The notes: generated by a model from the sequence alone, not told the origin. A DNA stretch of 64,000 nucleotides from Streptomyces clavifer (GCA_014651175.1 BMWJ01000004.1:124001-188000); one strand, 5' to 3'; counted from the first letter of the stretch, positions 7,525 through 15,986 are shown. A program made the numbers and translations.

Positions 7525-8643
7525 ATGAGCAGTGAGGCGCAGGGCGGGCGCACCGCCCAACTCAAGCACACCGGTCTGCGACCGGGATGGACGACCGGTG
7601 CCTGTGCGACGGCGGCGACCACGGCCGCGTACACCGCCCTCCTGACCGGCGAGTTCCCCGATCCGGTGACGATCACGCTGCCCAGGGGCCAGACCCCCGC
7701 CTTCGCGCTCGCGGTGGAGGAGCTCGCCGAGGGACGGGCCACGGCGGGCGTGGTCAAGGACGCGGGCGACGATCCGGACGTCACGCACGGCGCGCTCGTC
7801 CGGTCCACCGTACGGCTGCTGCCGCCCGGGTCCGGGGTGGTGTTCCGGGCCGGGCCCGGTGTGGGCACGGTGACGCTCCCCGGGCTGCCGCTCGACGTCG
7901 GGGAACCCGCGATCAATCCCGTGCCCCGCCAGATGATGCGGGACCACGTGGCACGGGTGGCCGCGGAACACGGGGGCACCGGGGACGTCGAGATCACGAT
8001 CTCGGTGGACGACGGCGAGGAGATCGCACGTTTCACGTGGAACATCCGTCTGGGCATCCTGGGCGGGCTCTCGATCCTGGGGACGACGGGCGTCGTGGTG
8101 CCGTACTCCTGCTCGGCCTGGATCGACTCGATCCGCCGCGGCGTGGACGTGGCGCTGGCGGCCGGGCAGACGCACGTGGCGGGGTGCACGGGCTCGACCT
8201 CGGAGAAGACGGTGGCGGCCGAGCACGGACTGCCGGAGATCGCTCTGCTGGACATGGGGGACTTCGCGGGTGCGGTGCTGAAGTACGTACGCCGTCATCC
8301 GGTGGACCGGCTGACGATCTGCGGCGGGTTCGCGAAGCTGTCCAAGCTCGCCGCCGGTCACCTGGACCTGCACTCGGGCCGCTCCCAGGTCGACAAGCCC
8401 TTCCTGGCGCGGCTGGCACGGCAGGGCGGGGCGAGCGAGGCCCTGGCCGCCGAGATCGAGGTGGCGAACACGGGCCTCGCGGCACTGCAGCTCTGCATGG
8501 CGGCCGGGGTGCCGCTCGGCGACCTGGTCGCGGTGGCGGCCCGGGACCAGGCACTCTCGGTGCTGCGCGGGGCGCCGGTGGCCGTGGACGTCATCTGTAT
8601 CGACCGGGCGGGCACGGTGGTGGGGCGCAGCGAAGTGCGCTGA
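7525..8643 (+). CDS. cbiD: Precorrin-5 C1-methyltransferase, CbiD type
   Basis: A 372-residue CbiD-family protein that methylates C1 of the corrin precursor with loss of the acyl fragment. Family blocks: LRPGWTTGACATAATTAAY near the N-terminus, GVVKDAGDDPDVTHGALV, GEPAINPVPRQMM, GGLSILGTTGVVVPYSC, HVAGCTGSTSEKTVAAEHGL and VDRLTICGGFAKLSKLAAGH. ATG 7525 (MSSEAQGG) is chosen; a GTG at 7498 would overlap the cobK start. CbiD is the enzyme of the anaerobic route; the aerobic counterpart CobF is not seen in this window. It runs convergent with cobM. Confidence 0.92.
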   Translation: MSSEAQGGRTAQLKHTGLRPGWTTGACATAATTAAYTALLTGEFPDPVTITLPRGQTPAFALAVEELAEGRATAGVVKDAGDDPDVTHGALVRSTVRLLPPGSGVVFRAGPGVGTVTLPGLPLDVGEPAINPVPRQMMRDHVARVAAEHGGTGDVEITISVDDGEEIARFTWNIRLGILGGLSILGTTGVVVPYSCSAWIDSIRRGVDVALAAGQTHVAGCTGSTSEKTVAAEHGLPEIALLDMGDFAGAVLKYVRRHPVDRLTICGGFAKLSKLAAGHLDLHSGRSQVDKPFLARLARQGGASEALAAEIEVANTGLAALQLCMAAGVPLGDLVAVAARDQALSVLRGAPVAVDVICIDRAGTVVGRSEVR

Positions 8644-8701
8644 CGGTGCCACCGGCCGGGATCCTCCCGTCGCGCCCGGGGGCCGGCCGGCCCGCCGCGG
8701 C

Positions 8702-9451
8702 TCAGCAGGTGTGGCGGTCCCGGGCCGGGGAGTACAGGTGGCTGTCCCGGAACTGCTCCGCGCCCAGCGTCCGGCCCACCATGATCACCGCGGTCCGGAC
8801 CACCCCGGCCGCCTTGACCTGCTCCGCGATGGAGTCCAGCGAGCCGCGCAGGATGATCTCGTCCGGGCGCGACGCCATGGCGACCACCGCGACGGGGCAG
8901 TCCGCCCCGTAGTGCGGCAGGAGCTCGTCGACCACCCGGTCGACGTACTGTGCCGCGAGGTGCAGCACGATCAGCGCGCCGCTGCGTCCCAGCGTCGCCA
9001 GGTCCTCGCCCTCGGGCATCGCGGTCGCGCGCTGGGCGACACGTGTGAGGATCACCGTCTGCCCGACGGTGGGCACGGTCAGCTCGCGCTTCAGCGCCGC
9101 CGCCGCCGCCGCGAACGCGGGCACTCCCGGCACCACCTCGTACGGCACGCCGGCCTCGTCGAGCCGCCGCATCTGCTCGTTGACCGCGCTGAAGACCGAG
9201 GGGTCGCCCGAGTGCAGCCGGGCGACGTCGTGCCCGCCCTCGTGCGCACGGACCAGCTCGGCGGTGATCCGGTCGATGTCGAGCCGGGCGGTGTCCACGA
9301 GCAGGGCGTCCGGCGGGCACTCCGCGAGCAGTTCGCGCGGCACCAGGCTGCCCGCGTACAGGCAGACCTGGCTGGCGGCGAGGATACGGGCGCCGCGCAC
9401 GGTGATCAGATCGGCGGCGCCGGGGCCCGCGCCGATGAAGTACACGGTCAT
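8702..9451 (-). CDS. cobM: Precorrin-4 C11-methyltransferase CobM
   Basis: A 249-residue SAM-dependent methylase giving precorrin-5. It opens MTVYFIGAGPGAADLITVRG (GxGPG, SAM loop), then ASQVCLYAGSLVPRELL, RLHSGDPSVFSAVNEQM, EVVPGVPAFAAAAAALKREL and QTVILTRVAQRATAMPEGE, all typical of CobM/CbiF. Its ATG shares one base with the cobL stop (TGATG), so the pair is translationally coupled. The larger open frame upstream is the shadow of cobL. The 58-nt gap to cbiD holds a GC-rich imperfect hairpin that could terminate both convergent units. Confidence 0.94.
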   Translation of the reverse strand: MTVYFIGAGPGAADLITVRGARILAASQVCLYAGSLVPRELLAECPPDALLVDTARLDIDRITAELVRAHEGGHDVARLHSGDPSVFSAVNEQMRRLDEAGVPYEVVPGVPAFAAAAAALKRELTVPTVGQTVILTRVAQRATAMPEGEDLATLGRSGALIVLHLAAQYVDRVVDELLPHYGADCPVAVVAMASRPDEIILRGSLDSIAEQVKAAGVVRTAVIMVGRTLGAEQFRDSHLYSPARDRHTC

Positions 9452-10722
9452 CAGTTGTCTCCTGAGGGGGTCGAAGAGGTCTTGCGCACGGACCACTGCG
9501 TGACGGGCATGGCCTGCCGCCACCCCGTGAACCCGCCGACCGGCACCGCGTGGGACACCGCCAGCCGTACCAGCGCGCCGCCGAACCGGCGGTACCGGTC
9601 CGCGAGCAGCGCCTCGGACTCCAGCGTGACGGTGTTGGCGACCAGCCGTCCGCCCGCGGGGAGCGCGTCCCAGCAGGCGTCGAGCAGGCCGGGGGCAGTG
9701 AGCCCGCCGCCGACGAAGACGGCGTCGGGCACGGGCAGCCCGGCCAGCGTGTCCGGAGCCCGGCCGGTGACCACACGCAGCGCCGGAACACCGAGCCGGT
9801 CCGCGTTGCGGGCGATGCGCCGCGCACGCTCCGGGTCGCGCTCCACGGTCACCGCGCGGCAGGACGGGTGGGTCCGCAGCCACTCCACCGCGATCGAGCC
9901 GGACCCGCCTCCGATGTCCCACAGGAGCTCGCCGGGAGCGGGGGCGAGGACGCCCAGGGTGGCCGCCCGCACGTGCCTCTTGGTGAGCTGGCCGTCGTGC
10001 TCGTACGCCTCGTCGGGCAGTCCCGGCACGGCGCCGAGGCGCAGGGCGTCGGGGGCGGCCCGGCAGTCCACCGCGATGACGTTCAGCGGGTCGCCGGCCG
10101 GGTGCGCCCAGGTGTCCGCGGTGCCGTCCAGGCAGTCCTCGTCCATGCCGCCCAGCTGCTCGAGCACCCGCATCCGGCTCGGGCCGAAGCCGTGCTCCCG
10201 CAGCAGTGCCGCCACCGCGGCGGGGGCCGTCGCGTCGGCGCCGAGGACCACCAGCCGGCGCCCGTCGTGCAGCGCGGCGGCCAGCCGGGCCGTGGGGCGC
10301 CCCACGAGCGTGACAGTCTCCGTGTCCTCCAGGGCCCAGCCGAGCCGGGCGCAGGCGTACGACACCGAGGACGGGTGCGGCAGGACGTGCAGGGCCCCGG
10401 CCCCCAGCTCCTCGGTGAGGGCCCGTCCGATGCCGTAGAACATGGGGTCACCGCTGGCCAGGACCGCGATCCTGCTCCCCGCGTGGGCGGCGAGCAGCCC
10501 ACGCACCGCGGGCCGCAGGGGCGAGGGCCAGGGCACCCGCCGCCCCGCGCACACCGGAGGGAGCAGCCCCAGCTGGCGCTCTCCGCCGATCAGGACCTCG
10601 GCGTCCAGGAGCACCGAGCGCGCGGTCTCCGGCAGGCCCGCCCATCCGTCGGCGCCGATTCCCACGACACTCACGGCGGACCCGGGCGGCGGGACGGGGG
10701 GTACGGATGATGCGGGGGACAC
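9451..10722 (-). CDS. cobL: Precorrin-6Y C5,15-methyltransferase (decarboxylating) CobL
   Basis: A 423-residue fusion. Residues about 15-215 are the CbiE-like methylase (VSVVGIGADGWAGL, AEVLIGGERQLGLLP, VLASGDPMFYGIGRAL, HVLPHPSSVSYACARLG). Residues about 225-420 are the CbiT-like decarboxylating methylase (DGQLTKRHVRAATLGVLAP, LLWDIGGGSGSIAVEWLR, PDAVFVGGGLTAPGLLDA). Together they methylate C5 and C15 and remove the acetate carboxyl of precorrin-6B, giving precorrin-8X for CobH. GTG 10722 is chosen because CGAGGTAGC precedes it. An open extension to 10905 has no homology. First gene of the cobL-cobM unit; no riboswitch is visible upstream. Confidence 0.92.
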   Translation of the reverse strand: MSPASSVPPVPPPGSAVSVVGIGADGWAGLPETARSVLLDAEVLIGGERQLGLLPPVCAGRRVPWPSPLRPAVRGLLAAHAGSRIAVLASGDPMFYGIGRALTEELGAGALHVLPHPSSVSYACARLGWALEDTETVTLVGRPTARLAAALHDGRRLVVLGADATAPAAVAALLREHGFGPSRMRVLEQLGGMDEDCLDGTADTWAHPAGDPLNVIAVDCRAAPDALRLGAVPGLPDEAYEHDGQLTKRHVRAATLGVLAPAPGELLWDIGGGSGSIAVEWLRTHPSCRAVTVERDPERARRIARNADRLGVPALRVVTGRAPDTLAGLPVPDAVFVGGGLTAPGLLDACWDALPAGGRLVANTVTLESEALLADRYRRFGGALVRLAVSHAVPVGGFTGWRQAMPVTQWSVRKTSSTPSGDN

Positions 10723-10903
10723 GGCCGCTACCTCGGTGTTTCGGTGGATGACGCTGCCGAACTCTACTGGGACGTGACTCCGGACCTGCGCGGCGGAGTG
10801 ATTCCGGGGCAGTCCCCGCGTGGTGACGAGAACCCGCCCCGGGCTCCGGCGTCCCCTGTGGGAGCCGCCCACGAGGGCGGCGCGGCAACCGGAGGAGAAG
10901 ACC

Positions 10904-11314
10904 ATGAAGTACCTCGTGATGGTGCAGGGATCGCAGGCCGACTACGAGGCGATGGGCGGCAAGGCGTCCGGGGGCAGCCCGGCCTGGAACGAGCAGGACA
11001 TGCAGGCGATGTTCGCCTTCATGGAAGAGATCAACAACGACCTCGCCGAGTCCGGTGAGCTGGTCGACGCCAACGGTCTGGCCGAACCCGCGAAGACCCT
11101 CTTCGTGCGTGCGGGCACCGACGGTCGGCCGGTGGTCTCCGACGGTCCGTACGCCGAGACCCAGGAGGTGCTCGCCGGGTACTGGGTGCTCGACTGCGCG
11201 AGCCCGGAGCGGGTGACCGAGATCGCGGCGCGCATCGCGCTCTGCCCGCAGCCCGCGGGCGCGCCCGCGCACCCCGTGGTGATCCGTCCGATCGGATCGG
11301 GCGGCGACCTCTGA
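10904..11314 (+). CDS. YCII-related DGPF-domain protein
   Basis: A 136-residue single-domain protein starting MKYLVMVQGSQADYEAMGG, with a GGAGGAGA ribosome site 7 nt upstream. It contains SDGPYAETQEVLAGYWVLD, a variant of the DGPF motif. In actinobacteria such proteins are usually encoded next to an ECF42-type sigma factor; here only a vestige of such a gene follows (11338-11460). The biochemical role of the family is unknown. Expression and length look intact (GC-rich third positions throughout). Confidence 0.85.
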   Translation: MKYLVMVQGSQADYEAMGGKASGGSPAWNEQDMQAMFAFMEEINNDLAESGELVDANGLAEPAKTLFVRAGTDGRPVVSDGPYAETQEVLAGYWVLDCASPERVTEIAARIALCPQPAGAPAHPVVIRPIGSGGDL

Positions 11315-11337
11315 GGAACCACCTGGCCGGAGGCACG

Positions 11338-11460
11338 GGTGAAGCGCGGGCCGAGGACACCGGGGACCTGCTGCACCGGCACGCGCCGCAGGTCCTCGGC
11401 GCGGCTCGTGCGTCGGAGGCCCACCACCCGCGGACGCGCGCGGCCCGGCTGCTCCCCTGA
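11338..11460 (+). pseudogene. Vestige of an ECF42-type sigma factor N-terminus
   Basis: The frame reads EARAEDTGDLLHRHAPQVLG, which resembles the usual opening of ECF42 sigma factors (LLRxLAPQVLGALVRR). Homology then stops and the frame closes at TGA 11458. No start codon with a ribosome site is seen, and regions 2 to 4 are missing. Position right after the DGPF gene supports the assignment, but it rests on about 15 residues. Confidence 0.45.
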
Positions 11461-11535
11461 CGGCGGAGCCGTACGCCACCACCCGAAGGCGCCATCGAGT
11501 CGCCGAACCCCGCCGGTCTCGCGGTCATCGAAGAC

Positions 11536-12180
11536 ATGACGAAGCGCGACGACGGCAAGGGCCGCACCGTGCGGATCGCCCAGCAGCCCGAGGCGGACGA
11601 ACTCCTGGGACGCAGTCCGCCGGCCGCCCTCGTCGGCCTGCTGCTGGACCAGCAGCAGGCCGATGGAGTGGGCGTTCACCGGGCCGTTCACCCTGGCCGT
11701 CCGCATGGAGTCGGACGATCTGGACGCCCGGCGGATCGCCTCGTACGGCCCCGAGGCGTTCACCGCGCTCTTCACCGCGAAACCCGCGTTGCACCGCTGT
11801 CCCGGTTCCATGGCCGTGGGGGTCCCCCCTGCTCCTTCAGAGCTCGGGGGAGGGTGCAGCAGCTCTGCCAGTACCTGGTGGCGGAGTACGACGGGGAGGC
11901 GAGCGCCGTATGGGCGGACGCCGCGACCGGCTCCGAGCCGCTGGAACGGCTCACGGCCCTGCCCGGCTTCGGCACCCAGAAGGCGCAGATCTTCCCGGCC
12001 CTGCTCGGCAAGCAGTTCGGTGTACGCCCCACGGGCCGGCGGGAGGCCGCAGGACCGTACGGCGAGGCGGGCTCGCACCGCTCGGTGGCGGACATCACCG
12101 GACCCGATTCGCTCGCCGCGGTGCGGGCGCGCAAGCAGCAGGCGAAGGCGGCGGCCAGAGCGGCGGGCCGGACCAGGTGA
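11536..12180 (+). pseudogene. Broken HhH-GPD base-excision repair protein
   Basis: Three reading frames together spell a typical about 200-residue actinobacterial HhH-GPD protein. Frame A, from ATG 11536, gives TVRIAQQPEADELLGRSP and AALVGLLLDQQ. After a +1 shift at about 11655-11662, frame B gives MEWAFTGPFTLAVRMESDDL, TALFTAKPALHRCPGSMA. After an inserted segment at 11816-11850 the first frame resumes with VQQLCQYLVAEYDGEAS, LTALPGFGTQKAQIFPALLG (the HhH) and RSVADITGPDSLAAVRARKQ up to TGA 12178. The insert is a small hairpin repeat. A sequencing error could explain the first shift but not the second. Normally such a protein would be a monofunctional DNA glycosylase-like enzyme. Confidence 0.8.
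11816..11850. repeat. Small hairpin-forming repeat inserted in the HhH-GPD gene
   Basis: GTGGGGGTCCCCCCTGCTCC, CTTCA, GAGCTCGGGGGAGG: CCCCC(TG)CTC pairs with GAG(CT)CGGGGG around a CTTCA loop, and GGGGGTCCCCC forms a second palindrome. The insert sits exactly between the codons for GSMA and VQQLC and breaks the frame. Its form resembles the short palindromic repeats scattered through Streptomyces genomes; this likeness is from memory. Confidence 0.65.
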
Positions 12181-12283
12181 TCAGGTACGGGCCGCACGGG
12201 CGGCCACGGACGCTTCCAGGCTTCACGGGGACCGGCCGACTCGCCGGCCCTCCCGCACATCCGTACACACCGGAAGGACTCCT

Positions 12284-13831
12284 GTGCACGCATCTCGTCG
12301 CAGATCCCTGGCTGCTGCGGCCGCCACCGCCCTCGCCACACCACTCCTCCTCGCCGCGTCCCCCCACCCCGGACACGCACCGGACGACCCGGCCGAAGTC
12401 GCCGCGAAGCTGTCGCGGGAGCTCGTGCGCGACTCGTCCGCGAAGGACGCGTACCGGCATCTGCGGCGCTTCCAGGCGATAGCCGACTCGGCGGAGGGCC
12501 ACCGCGCGGCCGGCTCGCTCGGGCACGACGCCTCCGCCGCCTACGTCTACCGGCAGCTCCGGGAGGCCGGCTACGCGGTGGACTACCGGACCTTCGGCTT
12601 CGTCTACACCGAGACGCTCGCCGAGAAGCTCTCCGTGGTCTCGCCCACGCCCCGTGACATCGACATCAAGGCGATGACGTACACGAAGTCCACCGGGGCG
12701 GGCGGCATCCGGGCGGCCCTCCTCGCCGTCCCCGTCGACGCCACCACCGGCTGCGAGGCGGCCGACTACGCCTCCGCGGACTTCACCGGAAAGATCGCGC
12801 TGATCAAGCGCGGCGGCTGCTCCTTCGCCGACAAGCAGGCGGCCGCCGGCAGCGCGGGAGCGGCGGGAGCGGTGATCTACAACAACACCGAGGGCGTGCT
12901 CTCCGGCACCCTCGGGGACGTCTCGTCGGGGAAGATCCCCACCGGCGGACTCACCCGGGCGGAGGGCGAGAAGCTCGTCGCCGGCCTGGCCGGGAGCGAG
13001 GTGACGGTCTCCTTCGAGATCCGCCAGCTCCAGGAGGAGCGCACCACCCGCAACGTCGTCGCGGAGACCCGGCGCGGGAACGCCGCGAAGACGGTCATGC
13101 TCGGTGCCCATCTCGACTCGGTCACCGACGGTCCCGGCATCAACGACAACGGTTCCGGCTCGGCCGGTCTCCTCGAAGTCGCCCTGCGACTCGCCGAGTC
13201 GCACGAGCAGCCCGCCAACAAGGTGCGCTTCGCGTGGTGGTCGGCCGAGGAGAACGGCCTCCTCGGCTCGGAGGCGTACGTCGCCAAGCTCTCCGGGGCA
13301 CAGCGCGAGCAGATCGCGCTCTACCTGAACTTCGACATGATCGCGTCGCCGAACGGCGCGCAGTTCGTCTTCGACGGCGACGACTCCGACGGCACGGGCG
13401 CGGGCCCCGGCCCGGAGGGCTCTGCACAACTGGAGCGCGACATCAACGACTTCCTGGACGGGAAGAACAAGCCGCACACCGGCACGGACTTCACGGGACG
13501 CTCCGACTACGGGCCGTTCATCGAGGTCGGCATCCCCTCCGGCGGTACGGACACCGGCGCCGAGGGCGTCAAGACGGCCGACCAGGCCAAGACCTTCGGC
13601 GGGACGGCCGGCATCGCGTACGACCCGTGCTACCACGCGGCCTGCGACGACCTGGACAACGTCGACATGGCCCACTTCGACACCAACATCGATGTGATCG
13701 CCAACGCCGTCGGCACCTACGCCCACGACCTGCGCTCCCTGACCCGCCCGGGCCCGGCCGCGCCCACCGCCGGCGAAACCGGCGGTGGCGGAGGGCTGCG
13801 CGAGGGCCACACACACGGAGTCACCGAGTAG
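12284..13831 (+). CDS. Secreted M28 family aminopeptidase with PA insert
   Basis: A 515-residue exported zinc peptidase. N-terminal HASRRRSLAAAAATALATPL then LLAASPHPGHA is a clear signal peptide. A PA domain (about 170-260, FTGKIALIKRGGCSFADKQA) is inserted before the catalytic domain. Zinc and catalytic residues of the M28 fold are visible: GAHLDSV (His, Asp), GINDNGSGSAGLLE (Asp), SAEENGLLGSEAY (Glu pair), YLNFDMIAS (Asp) and CYHAACDDLDNVD (His). The family (Streptomyces griseus aminopeptidase type) removes N-terminal residues outside the cell. GTG 12284 has GGAAGGA 6 nt upstream. The C-terminal Gly/Thr-rich tail is non-catalytic. It is a single-gene unit ending in a strong hairpin. Confidence 0.92.
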   Translation: MHASRRRSLAAAAATALATPLLLAASPHPGHAPDDPAEVAAKLSRELVRDSSAKDAYRHLRRFQAIADSAEGHRAAGSLGHDASAAYVYRQLREAGYAVDYRTFGFVYTETLAEKLSVVSPTPRDIDIKAMTYTKSTGAGGIRAALLAVPVDATTGCEAADYASADFTGKIALIKRGGCSFADKQAAAGSAGAAGAVIYNNTEGVLSGTLGDVSSGKIPTGGLTRAEGEKLVAGLAGSEVTVSFEIRQLQEERTTRNVVAETRRGNAAKTVMLGAHLDSVTDGPGINDNGSGSAGLLEVALRLAESHEQPANKVRFAWWSAEENGLLGSEAYVAKLSGAQREQIALYLNFDMIASPNGAQFVFDGDDSDGTGAGPGPEGSAQLERDINDFLDGKNKPHTGTDFTGRSDYGPFIEVGIPSGGTDTGAEGVKTADQAKTFGGTAGIAYDPCYHAACDDLDNVDMAHFDTNIDVIANAVGTYAHDLRSLTRPGPAAPTAGETGGGGGLREGHTHGVTE

Positions 13832-13850
13832 CGGGACCCGGCTCCGCATG

Positions 13851-13883
13851 CCGTGGGCGGTGAGTCCCGCTCACCGCCCACGG
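13851..13883 (+). terminator. Terminator after the M28 peptidase gene
   Basis: A perfect 13-bp stem (CCGTGGGCGGTGA / TCACCGCCCACGG) with a 7-nt loop, 19 nt after the stop. The rest of the gap to 14165 shows no gene; only GC-rich sequence and the unmarked promoter region of the next gene. Confidence 0.85.
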
Positions 13884-14165
13884 CCGCCACGCCGGGAAGG
13901 AGCGAGCGGGAGATCCGCCCGCCCCGTAGGAGCGTGCCCGGCGACCGTCGGTCCGCTCCGGCGGAGCACGCCGAGTGCGCCCGCGGTGCCCGGAGAAGGC
14001 GTCCCCGGCGGCGATGTCCCGCCACCGCGGCCGGTATGCGTCGCGGCTCCCGCGTCCACTTACGGCGACCCCTATCCGCTATCCCCCGTTTGGAAGCGTT
14101 TTGCACGGCGGTGCAGTCCCGTCCCGCGGCTGCGCCCGGAGGCCCTTGCCCGGTAGGCTTTCCGT

Positions 14166-14462
14166 GTGATCTTCAAGCGCATCGGAAATGGGCGGCCATA
14201 TCCTGACCACGGCCGGGAAAGCACCCGGCAGTGGGCGGATGTCGCGCCGCGCCCGGTCCGCCTCGACCAACTGGTGACCACCAAGGGCCAGCTGGACCTC
14301 GAAACCCTCCTCGCCGAGGACTCCACCTTCTACGGCGACCTGTTCGCCCACGTCGTGAAGTGGCAGGGGGACCTCTATCTCGAGGACGGGCTGCACCGTG
14401 CCGTGCGGGCGGCCCTGCAGCAGCGCCAGGTGCTGCACGCGCGCGTCCTCGAGCTCGGCTGA
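14166..14462 (+). CDS. Conserved actinobacterial small protein, VapB-like/ParB-like fold suspected
   Basis: A 98-residue protein starting (GTG) MIFKRIGNGRPYPDHG, with RPVRLDQLVTTKGQLDLETL and GDLYLEDGLHRAVRAALQQR. The last part resembles the DGHHR-type loop of ParB/sulfiredoxin folds. Homologues are, as I recall, widely conserved in Streptomyces and are sometimes labelled VapB-family antitoxin, but there is no toxin gene beside it here. It is followed by the LytR_C gene on the same strand 118 nt later. Function not established. Confidence 0.75.
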   Translation: MIFKRIGNGRPYPDHGRESTRQWADVAPRPVRLDQLVTTKGQLDLETLLAEDSTFYGDLFAHVVKWQGDLYLEDGLHRAVRAALQQRQVLHARVLELG

Positions 14463-14580
14463 GTCCCGCCACTCCCACCCGTGGGCCATTTCGGGCCTTT
14501 CGGGTGCTTTTATGCTCGTACGGGTGCCATCTGTTGATCGTTTAGTAGGCATCATCACCAGGTCGCACTACGCTGCGCCC

Positions 14581-15201
14581 ATGAGCATGCTGACCCCTCC
14601 CGGCATGGGCGGAAAGTACCGCGTCACGGGGAACACCTACCCCCGCATGCGCCGCCCGCGTCACCGCCGCAAGCTGATCCTCTCGGCGATCGCCGCAGTG
14701 GCGGCCCTCGGCCTCGCCGGATGGGGCACGCTCCAGCTCATCGACGTCTTCACCGGGGGCGACAAGCAGGCCAACGCCGCCGAGCGTGCGAAGGCCTGCC
14801 CCTCCCCGACGGCGGCAGCGCCCGTCAAGGCGCTCCCCCGGCCGGCGGCGATCAAGGTCAACATCTACAACGCGACGCCGCGCAGCGGGCTCGCCAAGGC
14901 CGCCGCGGACGAGTTGAAGAAGCGCGGCTTCGCCATCGGCAAGGTGGACAACGCCCCGGCCGCCTACGACAAGAAGGTGTCCGGCACCGGACTTCTCCTC
15001 GGCGCCCCGGCGGCCACGAACGGTTCGTTCACGGTGCTGGCCACGCAGCTTCCCGGGGCCGTACAGAGGACCGACACCCGCAGGACGGCGGACGTCGATC
15101 TGATCATCGGTACGAAGTTCAAGACGTTCAGCTCGCCCGCCGCGGCGGCTTCGGCGCTCACGGCGCTGACGAAGCCCGCGCCGGCGCCGTCCTCCTGCTG
15201 A
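14581..15201 (+). CDS. LytR_C domain membrane-anchored protein
   Basis: A 206-residue protein. A basic stretch (MRRPRHRRK) precedes one membrane helix (about residues 37-58, LILSAIAAVAALGLAGWG). After a short linker comes a LytR_C domain (about 90-195, IKVNIYNATPRSGLAKAAAD, ELKKRGFAIGKVDN, VDLIIGTKFKTF). Such domains occur at the C-termini of LCP cell-wall ligases and alone in actinobacteria; the role is probably in the cell envelope. No LCP catalytic domain is present. ATG 14581 is chosen; the frame is open upstream without homology. It ends at a perfect bidirectional terminator facing upp. Confidence 0.85.
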   Translation: MSMLTPPGMGGKYRVTGNTYPRMRRPRHRRKLILSAIAAVAALGLAGWGTLQLIDVFTGGDKQANAAERAKACPSPTAAAPVKALPRPAAIKVNIYNATPRSGLAKAAADELKKRGFAIGKVDNAPAAYDKKVSGTGLLLGAPAATNGSFTVLATQLPGAVQRTDTRRTADVDLIIGTKFKTFSSPAAAASALTALTKPAPAPSSC

Positions 15202-15209
15202 ACCGGAAC

Positions 15210-15259
15210 GGCGCCTTCGGCCGGCGGTGCCGCGTCGGGCACCGCCGGCCGAAGGCGCC
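15210..15259. terminator. Bidirectional terminator between LytR_C gene and upp
   Basis: A perfect 21-bp stem (GGCGCCTTCGGCCGGCGGTGC and its complement) with an 8-nt loop, placed between convergent genes. Confidence 0.9.
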
Positions 15260-15274
15260 GCGCCTCGGGCACCG

Positions 15275-15910
15275 TCAGTCGACGGTGCCGTACATCCGGT
15301 CGCCCGCGTCACCGAGGCCCGGCACGATGTAGCCGTTCTCGTTGAGCCGCTCGTCGACCGAGGCGGTGACCACCGTGACCGGCGTGCCGGCCAGCTCGCG
15401 CTCCATCACCTCGACGCCCTCGGGCGCGGCGAGCAGCACGACCGCGGTGACGTCGTCCGCCCCGCGCTTGATGAGTTCCCTGATGGCCGCGACGAGCGTG
15501 CCGCCGGTGGCCAGCATCGGGTCCAGGACGTAGACCTGACGGCCGGAGAGGTCCTCGGGCATCCGCGTCGCGTACGTCTCCGCCTGGAGGGTCTCCTCGT
15601 TGCGGATCATGCCCAGGAAGCCGACCTCGGCGGTCGGGAGCAGCCGCACCATGCCGTCGAGCATGCCGAGCCCGGCGCGCAGGATCGGGACGACGAGCGG
15701 CCGGGGGTACGACAGCTTCACACCGGTCGTGGGCGTCACCGGGGTCTCGATGTCGACCTGCTCGGTCCGCACATCCCTGGTGGCCTCGTACGCCAGGAGG
15801 GTGACCAGCTCGTCGGCGAGCCGCCGGAAGGTCGGGGAGTCGGTGCGCTTGTCGCGCAGCGTGGTGAGTTTGTGCGCCACCAGCGGGTGGTCGACGACGT
15901 GGATCCGCAT
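15275..15910 (-). CDS. upp: Uracil phosphoribosyltransferase
   Basis: A 211-residue UPRTase making UMP from uracil and PRPP in pyrimidine salvage. It starts [20 protein letters not shown] (classic UPRT opening). It has [40 protein letters not shown], the PRPP loop [18 protein letters not shown] and the C-terminal uracil-binding [19 protein letters not shown] 15910 gives the family length; an upstream in-frame ATG pair has no homology. It is convergent with the LytR_C gene across a perfect terminator and divergent from a small basic ORF. Confidence 0.97.
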   Translation of the reverse strand: MRIHVVDHPLVAHKLTTLRDKRTDSPTFRRLADELVTLLAYEATRDVRTEQVDIETPVTPTTGVKLSYPRPLVVPILRAGLGMLDGMVRLLPTAEVGFLGMIRNEETLQAETYATRMPEDLSGRQVYVLDPMLATGGTLVAAIRELIKRGADDVTAVVLLAAPEGVEVMERELAGTPVTVVTASVDERLNENGYIVPGLGDAGDRMYGTVD

Positions 15911-15986
15911 GACGTCCACAGTAGCCGGGCCCCGGGCAGGGTTCCCGCCAGTCTGCGCTGGCATCAACCGCCTGTTCGGAGGGAAG

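Noticed and set aside
12095-13849. 584-codon minus-strand frame
   Set aside because: Antisense to the M28 peptidase gene.
14166-14462. Complete VapBC toxin-antitoxin pair
   Set aside because: No PIN-domain toxin gene follows; the next gene is a LytR_C protein.
15600-15986. Longer form of the small basic protein, starting at 15600
   Set aside because: The upstream part is antisense to upp and carries no homology.
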